From NCBI RefSeq assembly GCF_036370855.1, contig NC_088117.1, positions 4,278,001 through 4,342,000 on the forward strand: a DNA stretch of 64,000 nucleotides, read 5' to 3'. Both the position numbers and the translations under genes were made by a program. The stretch comes from Dromaius novaehollandiae (lineage: Eukaryota > Chordata > Aves > Casuariiformes > Dromaiidae). This document shows positions 1 through 11,600 of the stretch, in pieces. The notes under the pieces were generated by a model. The model was not told where the DNA came from, did not search any database, and saw only the letters and a list, made by a program, of their open reading frames with translations. Position 1 is the stretch's first letter. Each line of letters begins with the position of its first letter.

Positions 1-2670
1 CTAGAACACGTTTCTGTGGCAAAGAAAACAAGAATTGGCAGTTGTGGCCTCAGCTCTGTAGGTGGTTTAGCTAGAGAAGAGCCGTGGGCTAATACTTTCA
101 CCTCCTATTTCTGCATGATAAATCTCTTTTCACCTTCAGACACACTGTAAAATGGTTCAAAACAGGGTTTAGTCACAGACTGAAAGCAAATAGCGCATGC
201 ACGTTCTTAACCTTCTTAAAAGCCTGCTTCGGGTCATTTGGATACTTCCTTAGACCAGTCTCAAAAGAGAATCCAGTGGTGCCACTGGCCAAAGGGGATT
301 TGATATCTCTGTAGGTCTTGGGTAGACCCCAGGTAAGACAGAACAACAGCAGCCTTATTTCTAGGTTGGAGAGAAACACCGTTGGACCGATACCTCCTTT
401 GCCAGGGAGTTTTCCCTGGAAGAGCCACCTCTGTCCTGGTAAAGTCAGGCAGTTGCCTATTTGGCTTCAGATGAAGTAGCTTGTCAAGGCAATGCAAGAA
501 AAACTTGTGGAAATAGAGGCACTCACAGGGTTCCTGGGCTTCTGCTTTAACCTCAAGCCAGTTTTGCTTTAGGCTTCAGACAGCACCCGCCAGCCTCTGC
601 GTCTCTCCCACATACCTATCATTTCAGGCCTTCTGAAGTCCTAACACCATGTTAGGTAGTAAAGTCTTGGGTTCATGTCGCCAGGAAGAACTCTGGCTTT
701 TTCTTGCCAGCTTAGACATATGCTGAAAGAGCTGCTGGAGGTACAAATGGTCCTGCTAGAAGTCAAAGTAAGCGTTACCATGCCCAGTTTGCATGTCTCT
801 GATTTTCAGGCAGCTCAGCTGACCGACCTCTGCTGAGGAAGGTGTGTGCACATAGTAGCATCTCCTCGCCACCAAAGTTCCTCATCTGATTTCAGGAATT
901 GGACAAAAATTGCACAATTTGGCAAAACCCCAGTTCACCATCACCACCCCTTCTGGCCCCGTCACGTCCCCGTGCCTTGTTCTGGCCAGCAAGGGAGCCA
1001 GTGTTTTGTGTGTCCCACCGCAGCTGCGGCACGGCCTCGGGTTTTTCCCACCCTCCGTTGTGGGCCCGGCGCTCTCCCCTGCCTGCCTGGTCTCACAGAG
1101 AAGAGCACCGCCCTGGAGACCCTTCCTACTCCTGGTCACCCAAAGGGCAGCGGGGTCGCAGGCTCAGGACAGGCTATCCAGGTGTGCCGAGCGGAGCAAG
1201 CTGGCTGCCACCTAAACGCTCCCAACCACTGTTCCTTCTTTGAGCAATTAAGTTGATCGACCCTCCCAGTAAAGGCCCCCGGGGCAGATAGGTTAGCCTT
1301 CAAATGCATGAGATGGGGCAGAAAATAAGCAACATGCAGGTTTCACGGCTGCGTCAGCTTACTTACAAAGCCCAAGCATTACCTACAGCCTCCTCCTGCC
1401 CCGAGGCTCTTTTGGGCTGGATTGGCACTCATAAAAGCTTCAATGCTGACGAGCGCCACGGGCATCGGCTTCCACGTTCCCCATGTGCAGCTCATTACGG
1501 TGATCTGTCTAGGCCTGGCTTTTTGCAGTGGGAAGCCGCTGCAGCAGAGCTGCTGGTTTCCAACACGCCCGGAGAGCCCAGCGAGCTCCCAGCACTCGCT
1601 TCCGCACCCCTGCGCGAGGCAGCGTCGCGGCCTCAGATGCTCTCCGAGACCACGCGCAGCTCAACGCCGAGCAGCACTGGGATTTGCCCTTTGAAGTTCT
1701 CAGCTCAAAGAAGCAAACCTCATTTAAAAGAAAAAGGGGGGGAAAAAAAAAAGAAGACGAAACCTTGCACTGTGATTCAGCAAAAGTTCTCCATGTGGTT
1801 TGTGAGCATGAAAAGGCCAGTCCCTGGGTGGGAATGCCAGAGCTGCAGAAGGAGAGCAGACAGCGATGGTGCAGCCTGGTATGTTGCTTGGCTATTTGCT
1901 CCTGGCATGGGGCACCACCTCCATCACCTGGCTCATACACAGGCAGTTTTTGGTTCACACTTCTGACCACATAGTTAAGGGACCTCCTCACACCATGTAG
2001 CCACACACTGGGCTTCAAAAGCAGTTTTGCACCATGGCCTGTCCTGTTAGAGATAGCCAGGGTTAGGGCCAGATTGGTATGAATGAATAGAGGCTCCCAA
2101 ATGCCAGGCTTTGTGCTGGATACAAGGAACATGTTGCTCCGAGTCTCTTCATCTTTCACCATGAGTCAGTTACAGGCTATGAGAGGTGCTGGTCTCAGCC
2201 CAATGCGTAGGGGCTGTGCAGCTGCAGGAGCCAGGACAACAACCCTTGGAGAACAGTGGGGAGGTGATTGCATTGCCCAGCTGAAGATCTAGGAGACTCA
2301 GGCCCAGGTCCTCATTTTCCCCAGCGTCTGGGCGACAGTGAGGAGCTCACGTAGCAGCTCTGCTCCCCTCGTGCAGAGCATGGAGGTGGTGACGCACAGA
2401 GCGGGGTGGAAACAGCTGCTGGCGAGGAAATCCAGACACAGCCCAGCCCCTGCTCGGCCTTCAGGCACCTTTCCCGTCCGGTAGCCCAGCTGTTGATAAG
2501 CCGATGTCCCCCTCTACTGATACAAAACACTGAAAAAAGCTGCTGCACCACATCTGCTGCTTAGTGTGCTTGCAACGCAAGTCTAGAGTGGGAGCTCGGC
2601 AGCGCCCGAGGAGGGGGACACTGCTGCTTCGTCATCCTAGCCTCATCCCTTTTCTCCACATCTCTTCCAG
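1..2670. other. Upstream or first-intron sequence of SLC31A2; no supported exon
   Basis: No supported gene is seen in this stretch. It ends in a good acceptor (pyrimidine-rich tract then CAG at 2668-2670) that leads straight into the first readable SLC31A2 exon. A locally CpG-rich patch at about 1556-1690 has roughly 15 CpGs in 150 bases and could be promoter-like, but I found no ATG plus donor there that would supply the expected two-codon first exon. The ATG-CAG-GT at about 1335 has a poor donor. Exon 1 may therefore lie left of the window. Confidence 0.6.
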
Positions 2671-2737
2671 ATGGTCTTCTTCTTCTCGGACAAGGTGGTG
2701 CTGCTCTTTGACTTCTGGAACGTCCATAGCCCCGGAG
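2671..2737 (+). CDS. SLC31A2: SLC31A2 first readable coding exon (N terminus)
   Basis: The exon begins directly after the acceptor CAG with an ATG and encodes 22 residues (MVFFFSDKVVLLFDFWNVHS then PG) plus one base. The donor is GGAG|gtaggc. The FSD..VLLFDFW..HSP block is the CTR2 N-terminal signature. The ATG may be an internal Met if a short upstream exon adds one or two residues, as in mammals. Confidence 0.9.
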
Positions 2738-4471
2738 GTAGGCCACGAGCCCCGGCGCGGTGGGGTGAAAGGGCTCTCCCCGTGCCGTCATGTGCCCAGC
2801 GAGGGGCCCTCCTCACCTCCCATCAGGGTCACGGCAGGTGCTCCCCGGTGCGTTGGGATGGCACCAAACGTAACTCAGAACTGCAGGTCCAGTCCTGCAA
2901 AACCCCGAAGGAACGAGAAAACCTCCTACCCGCAAAATGTATGCAATCCTTTTGCTAATGAAAGAAATGGATTTTCAGCTGAGGCTAAACTGTTCTTTCT
3001 TTGAAGAAAATAATGATGTTGATTAGTTTGTCCGCTCCAGAATCTAATTAAGCTTGGAAACCAAGTCTCCCATTCATGCAATGGTGTAAGAAAGTCTCCG
3101 CTTCTCATTTCCTTTTGTTGTTTTTTTTTTTAAACTTTTCTCCAAAAGTCGTATGTTAACTCCTATATTTGTGCTGAGTTTATGCAAAGATATTTTTGCT
3201 TGTTTTCCAGAGCAGCCTTCTCCCCAGACACATCTTAGAAACAGAGAGGGTGGTGGCTCGGATTTGGCTACATACCCTGGTTTCCAACACCACAAACCTG
3301 CTGCCTGTTGCTCTGGCCCAGTCTCTGATCTCAGGAGTGCCATGGGTGCCTCCATTCCCTCCATCCTACCCAATGACTTGCCCAAGTGCTCAGTGCTGGA
3401 TCCCAGCCCCACCCCCCGGTCCCCTCACCCTGCAGCGCTGCGTGGGAGGGTCTTATCACACCATGCATTTTGGAGGACCAGGCTGCCAGAGCCAGCTCGC
3501 GCTGCTGCATCCCCTCAGACTCACCTTGCAGCCTCCGTCCAGCGGGCGATGGGCAGCCGAGGGGTTTCTCTCTTGCAGGGATGGTGCTCTCGGTGCTGGT
3601 CATCCTGCTGCTCTCCGTGCTCTATGAAACTGTGAAGATTGGCAAGGCCAAGGTGCTGCGCCGGGCGATCCTGGCCATCCCGCGCAGCCTCAGCCAGGAG
3701 TCCTTGGCGGAGCAGGACGAGGGGTCCAGCGACTCCAGCCGCACGCAGCACGGCACCACGCAGGGCAGGTAACGCGCGCCCGGGAGCGGGCTTTCGCCTT
3801 GCTCGCGGTCCTGTGGGCAGGGACCAAAGGGCTTTATCGGAGAGGGAGCTGCCCCAGGAATTTTTCTGCTTTATTAAATGCTCGCAGCCCCTCAGTAGCC
3901 ACCGTGGGCACAGGGGGGAGGACAGGAGCACTGTGTCTGCGCGGCCCAGGGACAGGCACTGCTGCGCCACTGCACTGGCTCAGGCACACCAAGCAAGGCT
4001 GGCCCAGGACTCTCCCTTCCAGCACAAGCTGTTTGAGTCAAGGCCTGGTTTTTCGTTTTGTATTTAATCCCAGACGCTGCCTGAGGCTCCTCTTAATGCC
4101 AGCTCGTTAATAACGTGCTGCTTGTTAATTCAGCCCTTAGAAATGGATTTCTATTTGCACTGCCCTTTGCAGCCTTGCAGTTTGGTTCCTGGGCCCTGAT
4201 CCCTCTCTGCACACTGCAAACAACCTCCCGGGCGCTCGCGGCTGCCCGCTGTGGGACTGCATGGTCCCCTTGCTCACGGGGCTTTGCTTCCTCCCCAAAC
4301 AGGTGGTTTCTGTACCACGTCAGCCAGACGCTGCTCCACGTGATACAGGTGGTGGTGGGTTACATGGTGATGCTGGCTGTCATGTCCTACAACGCCTGGA
4401 TCTTCCTCGGGGTGATCGTGGGCTCCGTGCTTGGTTACTTCGTGGTGTTCCCACTGCTGAACGTGGGCTAG
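2671..4471 (+). CDS. SLC31A2: Copper transporter-family protein CTR2 (SLC31A2), three coding exons
   Basis: The coding exons are 2671-2737, 3579-3768 and 4303-4471, joined in frame into 141 residues ending in TAG. The family role is copper handling: CTR2 sits in endolysosomal and plasma membranes, modulates CTR1 and copper stores, and works as a trimer. Visible features, numbered from the ATG at 2671, are a short N terminus without the Met/His-rich copper-collecting motifs of CTR1, TM1 at about 24-40 (MVLSVLVILLLSVLY), a basic then acidic/serine-rich cytosolic loop, TM2 at about 87-116 with the copper-relay MxxxM pair at Met109 and Met113, and TM3 at about 118-138 with the packing GxxxG at Gly122 and Gly126. 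Introns are phase 1 and phase 2. The human protein is 143 residues with two extra N-terminal residues, which suggests a small upstream coding exon not found here. SLC31A1 is excluded by the absent N-terminal Mets motifs and by the closer match of the loop and TM2 to CTR2. Confidence 0.93.
3579..3768 (+). CDS. SLC31A2: SLC31A2 exon encoding TM1 and the cytosolic loop
   Basis: The acceptor is ctcttgcag|GG and the donor is GGCAG|gtaacg, so the exon enters in phase 1 and leaves in phase 2. It encodes TM1 and the loop KIGKAKVLRRAIL followed by a Ser/Glu-rich stretch. The loop holds the basic cluster expected on the cytosolic side. Confidence 0.93.
4303..4471 (+). CDS. SLC31A2: SLC31A2 last coding exon (TM2, TM3, stop)
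   Basis: The acceptor is ccccaaacag|GTGG, restoring Arg86, and the exon ends at TAG 4469-4471. It carries TM2 with MLAVM (the MxxxM relay), the SYNAWIFLG turn and TM3 with GVIVG (the GxxxG packing motif). The C terminus FPLLNVG lacks the HCH metal-binding end of CTR1, as usual for CTR2. Confidence 0.94.
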
Positions 4472-5380
4472 ACGGGCTGGGAGCCGTCCCCACGCCACCG
4501 CGGTGGGGAGGCAGCCCTTCTGCTGAGAACATGGCCGAGGACGCTGGAGGACTTGCTCAAGGCCTCCACCGCAGCAAGTGAGCCGAGGTCAAGAGGAAAT
4601 GCAACGTCATGTCTTCTACTTTTCTTAAATAGCTGCTGTCACTTCTGCTGGGTCTGTCCTTGTCCCCTTGCTGTGCAGAACAGCAACCCAAGGACCTCCT
4701 GCTGCGACCCTTGCTCCCGGCAGGACTGAGGTGGGGAGGGAGGCTCAAGGGGAGAAGAATCCCAGCTGAACTGCCTGCCACTGCTCTGCTGCACTGCCAC
4801 GCTCCCTCCCCACCACCCACGCTGTCCTCAGCCATGTGGCTGTCCCCATCTCGGGGACCTTTAGCTGTGGGACAGAGGGAGCAGCTCGGGGTGCAGGTTG
4901 AGTGGAGTCGAGCTGGGGGAGCTGGGCATCACCCTGCCCACCCTCTTCTGAGGGAGTTTGGTTCTGGTTGGCTCTTGGATGCTCAGTTTATCTTTAAAAG
5001 ATGCTCAGGGAAGGAGAAGCTTTGGGAAGAGGCAAGAGAGGGGATATGGCATGCCACCATCCCCCTGCACAAAGTGGTCCTGCCGCCAACCCCCTTCACA
5101 CTGTGCCTTTTGGGGTCCTGGAGAACAAGCCATGCGCAAGCAGGCCCAGATGCACATAGCACTGCGGGCAGAGAGATGGGTGGACCCCGACTCACCTCTG
5201 CACCTCCTTTTTAGCACTTCAGGGATTTGGTCAATGTAGCCGAAGATGAGCTGCCGTCGCTGGTGCGTGCGCCTGCACCGACGCATTCAGCATGGCGATG
5301 CCGATGCAACAGACTGCTGCTGGGTGCCTCTTGCTTCTTTCTAGAGACGCCCGTTTTAATAAAAGCACCTCGACACTTTG
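4472..5380 (+). other. SLC31A2: SLC31A2 3-prime UTR (proximal form)
   Basis: This is non-coding sequence after the stop. A canonical AATAAA at 5358-5363 is followed within about 30 bases by a GU-rich stretch (ggtttgtgttcgcgctgtgt), a normal arrangement for cleavage near 5378-5385. The end coordinate is inferred from that signal. Confidence 0.65.
5358..5363 (+). terminator. Probable main polyadenylation signal of SLC31A2
   Basis: AATAAA lies 890 bases after the stop, with a GT-rich downstream element starting about 25 bases later. It is the best-formed of three plus-strand AATAAA signals (5358, 5833, 5900). Confidence 0.65.
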
Positions 5381-5535
5381 GCTCCTGGTTTGTGTTCGCG
5401 CTGTGTGGATGTCACCTCCAGAGGTGCTGCAGGGATGCCACAGACGTGACACACCACCCAGGTGGTGCTGGCCCCAGCAGCATCCCCCCAGCAAGCGTCT
5501 TCCCCTGCGTAACACCCTGCACCTGGGGTGCTGTT

Positions 5536-5551
5536 CCCCCCCCCCCCCCCC
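5536..5551 (+). repeat. Poly-C run (16 C)
   Basis: An uninterrupted run of 16 cytosines lies between SLC31A2 and NIBAN2. Such runs are length-variable and error-prone in sequencing. Confidence 0.9.
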
Positions 5552-5832
5552 GGTGGGTCCCACCACAGGGGTGCCCATAGGTGAAGCCTTGCATGAATGG
5601 CAGCCATCCCACCACAGCGCAGCACGCGGGAGCTCGTGGCCTTGGCCACTTTACTCCCAGCAGGCTTCGGGATTCTGCACAAAGCAGCCCCATTTGCCCT
5701 TGGATGGGTCTTGTGCGAGCCCTGGAGCTGTAGAAAGTGCCCCCGATGCCATCCCCAACCCTGCACCTCCATCTCACAGCCCTGCGCCAGAAGCGAGCCG
5801 TTCAGGAACAAGCAGAGTCTCCTCTGACTTTA

Positions 5833-5838
5833 AATAAA
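5833..5838 (+). terminator. Alternative distal polyadenylation signal of SLC31A2
   Basis: This AATAAA lies in an AT-rich island at 5830-5910 inside otherwise GC-rich DNA. A second copy is at 5900-5905. Use of either would give a 3-prime UTR of about 1.4 kb overlapping the NIBAN2 3-prime end. Confidence 0.4.
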
Positions 5839-7870
5839 GCTTTTTTTCCTTTTTATTAATTATTATAAGCATATTTTTAAACATTTGTATAACATTCTTA
5901 ATAAAATATCTTGGAAGAGACAGGTTTTTTTAAGTTCCCAAAGCAAGGCACTTTGGGGGGGGCCTCCCCAAGTGGTTTAGACTGGGCGTCCCCCGTTCAA
6001 AGACAGAAACGGCATTTAAAATACACGCAGAAGTCGAGGTTATCTGCAGCAGGGGGGAGAGCCGGGCTCCCGGTCCGTACTCTGCACACACAACTGTGGT
6101 CTCAGCAGCCCACTCAGTTGCCAAGTCCTGTCAACTACCTGTCACATGCTTTAGCTGTATCTACATGGAGTTTGTGTCCAAGCACCCTCTCTCCTTCCCC
6201 CACTTGTGAATCTTGCCCTTGGCAGCAGCCCCGGGGCGAAGCTGCTCCAGGGGCAGAGCCGTGCCCTGCAGTGCCCCACCTGCGGCTGGTGACGGCCTGA
6301 AAGCCCTTTCCAGGAGCAAAGCTTTTTGTTCTCTCTGCGGTTGGAGGACATTTCACCTGGTCCCCAAAGGGCAGAGTGCAGCACACGGAGCTTTGCCCGC
6401 ACAGAGAGGTCACTGGCCCATCCTATAAGAACTACCAGCTGCTCCGTTTGGGCTCCCTAAAGCCTGCTGGGCCACAGAGCCGGCTGCCTCCTAAATGCTT
6501 TCCCCAACCTCTAATAAAGGCACCATGTCTTCGCCCAAATGCCACCGCAGATGCCAAAACCTGCAAGCCACAGAGGGCCCAGGAGAAATCCGTCTTTGGA
6601 AGATGACAGGGAGCTCCCCTGGATGAGAGCCACGATACCGTCCATGGAAAGGCTGCATACCCCAGCCGAGAAACGCATGGAGCCACCGAACCCGGGGCCG
6701 CCCACGGCAGCCCAGTCCTAACAGGCAAGGCTGGAAAAGTGGCACTAGTGACACCTTCCCCCACAAGAAAGCTTTTACGTTAGACTTCAGTAGCTGCTAG
6801 AAAACCCTAGGTGCAGTCCCGCTCCCGGGAAAGGGCAGCCTCGGCGCAGGGGGCTTTGCTGCCCACCGGCTGCCACATGCCAGTGGCCTGGCCACCTCCC
6901 ACGACGCTCCTAGAGCAGCAATTAAAGCTTGTAAGCGTTGCTGTTTCACCAGACGCACTTCTCCCTCTGGCCCACACTTCCACTGCTCTCCTGGCCTCCT
7001 TCACGCTCCCGCCAGACCTCTCGTCTCCCCTGATCACTCTACAAAGCCTCTCACTCCCCTACCAGCATCTCCAGACCCCTCCGCCAGGCTTTTCATCTAC
7101 CTCCTGCAGCCCTCTCTCCCATCAGCGCTACTTAAGGGAGAAGGAAGTTGTCCATGAAACTCCCTCCTTCGGGCATGGGTGCTTCAGTGCTCCCCGGCTA
7201 GCTGGGTCCAGGAGCATCCCTGCTGGGCTGCCAGCGCAGAGGGGCTCCCAGGAAAAACCTCATGGATTTGGGCAGGGGAAGAGCCGAAGGTGAGCTCCTG
7301 CCCATCCTGGGGTGAGGGACAGGGCTGGCCCCGCCAGGGCCCGGCGTGCCAAGCAGGCCGTGTGGCCAACCAGGGTAAGACGCCAGGCACCTGGGAAGCA
7401 CCCTGCAAAGCCAGCCCGGCCCCAGGCTCCCGTCCTGCTGCCGAAGAGGGTCTCGTTCCCACCTCCTGGCAGCCCCCAGCACCGGGGCTCAGTCGAGGGA
7501 TGTGGATAAAGCATCTCTGCAGTAGAGAAGAAGAAAATAACACAGAAGGTTAAAGCAGAGTGCAGAGGGTGCCCTATATTGAGCTGGGGGCCTCCGGGGA
7601 GGACCCCCAGCCTGACCCAGTGAGACCACTTGGTTCTGGCCAGCCACACAGCAGCGGAGACTCCCTCCCCGGTTAGGCAGTAACATCTTGGTGTTTCCCA
7701 TCCCCTCCCTCTCCCAGAGCGCTGGGCTCCAACCCCGAGAACGCAGTAGGTCCTAGCGCCGCGGCCGGACCAGCCTACAAGCATCCCCACCCTCCCCCCA
7801 AGCCCCCGGCGTCACCGAGGCCAGTCCGCCCTTGGCACCCCGGGACGTGCCCGCGTGGGGGGCAGCCAGG
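5835..7870 (-). other. NIBAN2: Probable NIBAN2 3-prime UTR
   Basis: This is about 2 kb of non-coding, moderately GC-rich sequence from the stop codon to the first minus-strand AATAAA. No coding exon of either gene is seen here. Its limits rest on the poly(A) signal alone. Confidence 0.5.
5852..5857 (-). terminator. Probable polyadenylation signal of NIBAN2
   Basis: TTTATT on the plus strand is AATAAA on the minus strand, about 2.0 kb after the NIBAN2 stop and in the AT-rich island shared with plus-strand signals. I saw no other minus-strand AATAAA between it and the stop, but that scan was by eye. Confidence 0.55.
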
Positions 7871-8631
7871 CTAGAACTCAGTCTGCACCGCCTCGCCGCT
7901 CTCCGTCGTGCCCACGCTGCCCGCGGCGGCCGGCTCAGCGGGCTCCAGGCTGTGCTCGCTGCCCAGTGCCGACACCTCCTCTCCCGTCTCCTTGTCGCTG
8001 GGTTTGTGGCTATCCGCGTTGGCCTCGTGCTCTGCTGGCGAGGGAGAGGGCTCGGGGAGGGACGTGGGCGCTGCGGGTGCGGCACGGCGCACCCCTGTCC
8101 CCGTGCTGGCTGGGCCCTGGGTGGTGGCAGGGCGCGGGGCAGAGCTCTCTGCAGAAGTGGCTTCCTGGGACCCTTCCACCACTGGCTCCTTGGAGGCACT
8201 GCTCTCCTGGGTGACGATGGTACCGTTCGTCAGCCGTTCCTCTGCCTCGACATCAGCAGGGCCCGCGGGTTCCTTGGGAACCTCCTTCTCCAGCATTTCC
8301 CGGATCTCCTTCACACTGCCAGGAGAGCCTGGTGCTGCCTGAGGGTCCGGCTCCTCCGGCTCATGCTCCTCCTGGGAGGTCTGGTGCATCAGCACCTCGG
8401 TGCCTGACTCATAAGGCAGGGCCCCCTCGTCGTCTTGGATGACCGACACCACTTGCTTGGCCCTGCGGCGCTTGTCAGCGGCCGGCTCAGCATCGGGCTG
8501 GTTGCTGTACTGCTCTCCCCAGTCGATGGGGATGCTCTCGCCCAGCAAGTGGAGGTTGGGATCGCTGTCGTGCATCACCATGCTGTCGCGGTATAGGTTG
8601 TGCTTCCTCTGCACGGCCGCCTCCTTCACAG
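7871..8631 (-). CDS. NIBAN2: NIBAN2 last coding exon (end of core, disordered tail, stop)
   Basis: The acceptor is ctgtcccag|CTGTG and the exon runs 253 codons to TAG. It starts AVKEAAVQRKHNLYRDSMVM (conserved core end), then KRRRAKQVVSVIQDDEG, then a low-complexity acidic, Ser/Pro-rich tail with several SP sites (GSPGS, PSPSP) that suit proline-directed kinases. It ends TESGEAVQTEF. The conserved KPSDKETGEEVS block and last residues match human, while the middle of the tail is divergent and longer. Confidence 0.96.
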
Positions 8632-11600
8632 CTGGGACAGAACAGAGGGAGGCATCAGATGAGCTGCCTACACAGGGCAGTGCTTGAGGGGCCCCTGCAC
8701 AGCCCACAGATGGGGCAAGGTCCCTCCTGGCCTTCCCAGCATGCAGGGTGGGTGCAGGAAGAGGTACAGAAGCTGGGTGCCACCTCTGTGGCTGGCTCAC
8801 AGCCCAGCCAGTGCTCAGCCCAGGCAGCTGTGGCCAGCTGCGGTCACTGCAATGAACTGAATGGAAGGAGCTCAGGGAGAGATTTTGGGAGCACGCAAAA
8901 CGCATGCAATGTCCACAGGGGACACAAAGGGCATGGAGTAGCTGGCAGAGGGAAATGCAGCTGTACACGGTGTGAGAAGACAGAGGCAGGGAGCCCCAAG
9001 TGCCTCGGCATGGGGAAACGGGCAGGACTTGGCAGATGGCCCCAGGCAGGGAAGGAGAGAGAAGGCAGGAGTTGGGAGGATGGAGTGAGAGTTTCCACCA
9101 GGCCTGGACGGGGGCAGTGCGGGGAGGAGGCCAGTATAGTAGGATGGATATGAGCTGGATGAGTATTTGGCCTGCCCAGAGGGAAGAGAGAGGACCTCAT
9201 CTTCCACTCTTGCATCTCTTAGGAGGGGCAGATCTGAAACCACTTTGGAAGTAGGGGACCAAAAGGACCTGCAACACAGGACCCGGCTTTGGGCACTGAA
9301 GCAGTGCTGGCAGCAATACGCAGCCAGACACAAGGCGTCTGTCCCCAGGGATCAGCACTGACTGGGGAGCAGAGCTGTGCTTGGCCCCATCAGCTGGACA
9401 GAGCCCTGGCTGCTCACCCAGCACATGGATCTCCTGCTCATATGGCTCCCTGCACAGGCCCTCCAGAAGCTCCAGATGCTGCTAAACCCAGAGCTACACA
9501 GGCTCAAAAACACTCGGCAGCCTCTCCACCCAGCATCTGCTAACCACACCAGGCTGCAGGGATACTGGAAGCCCCACACGTCCCTCCCCAAGGCAGTGCA
9601 GTGCTGAGCGGGGTCCAGGCTTCCCCACCACCCTGGAGCTGCACGGCCCTACCTTGCATGATGTCTTTCATGACCGACTGCAGCACGACCTCCTCGTAAG
9701 TGTTCTCCACGAGGATAAAGCTGGCAAAGTCCTCAAAGATCAGCTCTTGGAACTTGGCTAACTCCTGCCGCAGAGAAGAGGCGAATCAGAGTTTGCCTGC
9801 ACGGCAGATCCAGTGACATCCACCTCGGAGCCTGCCCACAAGGCTGGGCTCTAACCCACCAGGTCTGGGGAACACCACCTTCCCGACAGGCATGGCCACA
9901 GCCTTCCAGCTACCCCAAAGAACAACGGGCAGCAAATCTGTGTTGGTCGGGTGCAAGGTGGGGGTGCTCTGAAATGAACCATCCAGGCATTCCAATTACC
10001 TGACTATATATAGTCTTGTTAAATCAAAGCTGCTTTCCCACCTCTGACCAACTCAAGCCCAGTGAGGTGAAGGAAGAGGAAGAGGTCAGGCCCATCCTTG
10101 GAGACAGAGGGCTGCTCAGCCCTGGTGCCCCTCCACAGTGGGGTCCTCTTTGGCTCTTACCCCCTTGCAGGTTGGTGCCAGCTTTTTCAGCAGGAAGGGG
10201 ATGGTGATCTGGAGCAGGGCTTCCCTGAAGAACTTCTTCCGCACAGTGCTGCTGTCGTAGTCGTATTTCTGCAGGGTGAGCAAGAGGGCAGGGTCGGGTT
10301 AATGCCATGGGGAACCGTGCTGGCAGAGGCAGCTCGTGGCTCTCACCTACAGCCATGCTGCTTCAAGGCTGCATGTTAGCAGCTCCAGCTGCACCGGTGC
10401 ATTTAGGAACCACGGCCGGTGATGAGGCCCTGATGGAGCAGCCCGAATCACAACACCCGGGATGGTCCCCAATCCATTCTCACAGGAGTGCGTGGGTTCC
10501 TCCGCCTCTTGCCCTCCCATCCCTTATCTATCTAGTTCTCAGGGGCATCTGAGCCAGGCAGCACCCGGATACTCCATCTCTCCTGTCCAGAAGTGTTTAG
10601 GTCATTGTGAAACTGGAGCGGCTTTTACATTGACATATGCATGTGGTCAGAGGGGATCAAAGGCACCTGGTTCCTCCTTGAGGCTTTCCTACCCACCTGC
10701 CCCAAATCTCAGCAAAATATATAACAGTCTCAATACACAGAACTGTTTTCTCAGAAAACCTCTGTTATAATCAGAAATGTGACTCCTGATCTCTTTCTCA
10801 GGCTCCCACCCCTCTGATGAAGGCCACCTCTCAAGAAGGCACCCATCCACTGCAGGAACAGCCCACGATCCACCACCCTGCCACTTTCCTGCTCCCCTCA
10901 CCTTGAGCACCCGCTCGAGGATGCGCTGGATTGACTTGCACAGGTCGTCTTTGCCCTGAAGCTTCCCCACCTCCTGGTGGAGGAGGGTCTCGAATGTGTG
11001 CACAGCATCGTCCATTTGCTATGACAAGAGACACGCTGTCAGCACTGGGAAGGGACCCCAAAGGTGGCCAACCACGATGGGGGGGGGGGAACATCCTTGA
11101 AGCACCATGATGGCAAGATAAGCCTTTACACTGGCAAGGCCCACAACATCCTGGTGTAGCATTTGTACCCTCCACCTTGAGGACCACGTGGGGAACCAAG
11201 AGGGCTGGGCATCAGCTTGGCACCCTTGGCTCAGCCACCTTCAGAAAGCCCTGAGCGCTATGGCCTGGTACACTGATACCAGCCTGCTCACCAGCATCTC
11301 CCAGCACCCACGTGCATCTTTGGGGGATGCTGGGTGCCCCCACCACCCCTGGGCCCCCAGACCTGCCCCCAGTAGCAGTCCTGGCCCCTTACACCAAGGG
11401 GTGCTGCTGCCTTGACCACCCAAAAATGCTGATGTCAGGGAAGGAGGGTGCCAAAGCTGGTCCACATCCCCTCTCTGGATCCTGCTCCAGGTTTAGCTGG
11501 GCCTCGCCCCATAGGTGCACTACTGGCCTTGCTGGTGCCAGTGGGCTCAGAGACAGGCCAAATGGGTCAGTGGTGCTGTGACCAGTTTCTTTGCCCAAGG

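Noticed and set aside
8632-8968. Upstream extension of the last NIBAN2 exon as a 365-residue single-exon protein
   Set aside because: The part above 8631 is intron 13: a clean acceptor sits at 8632-8640 and the spliced junction with exon 13 restores the conserved NIBAN2 sequence.
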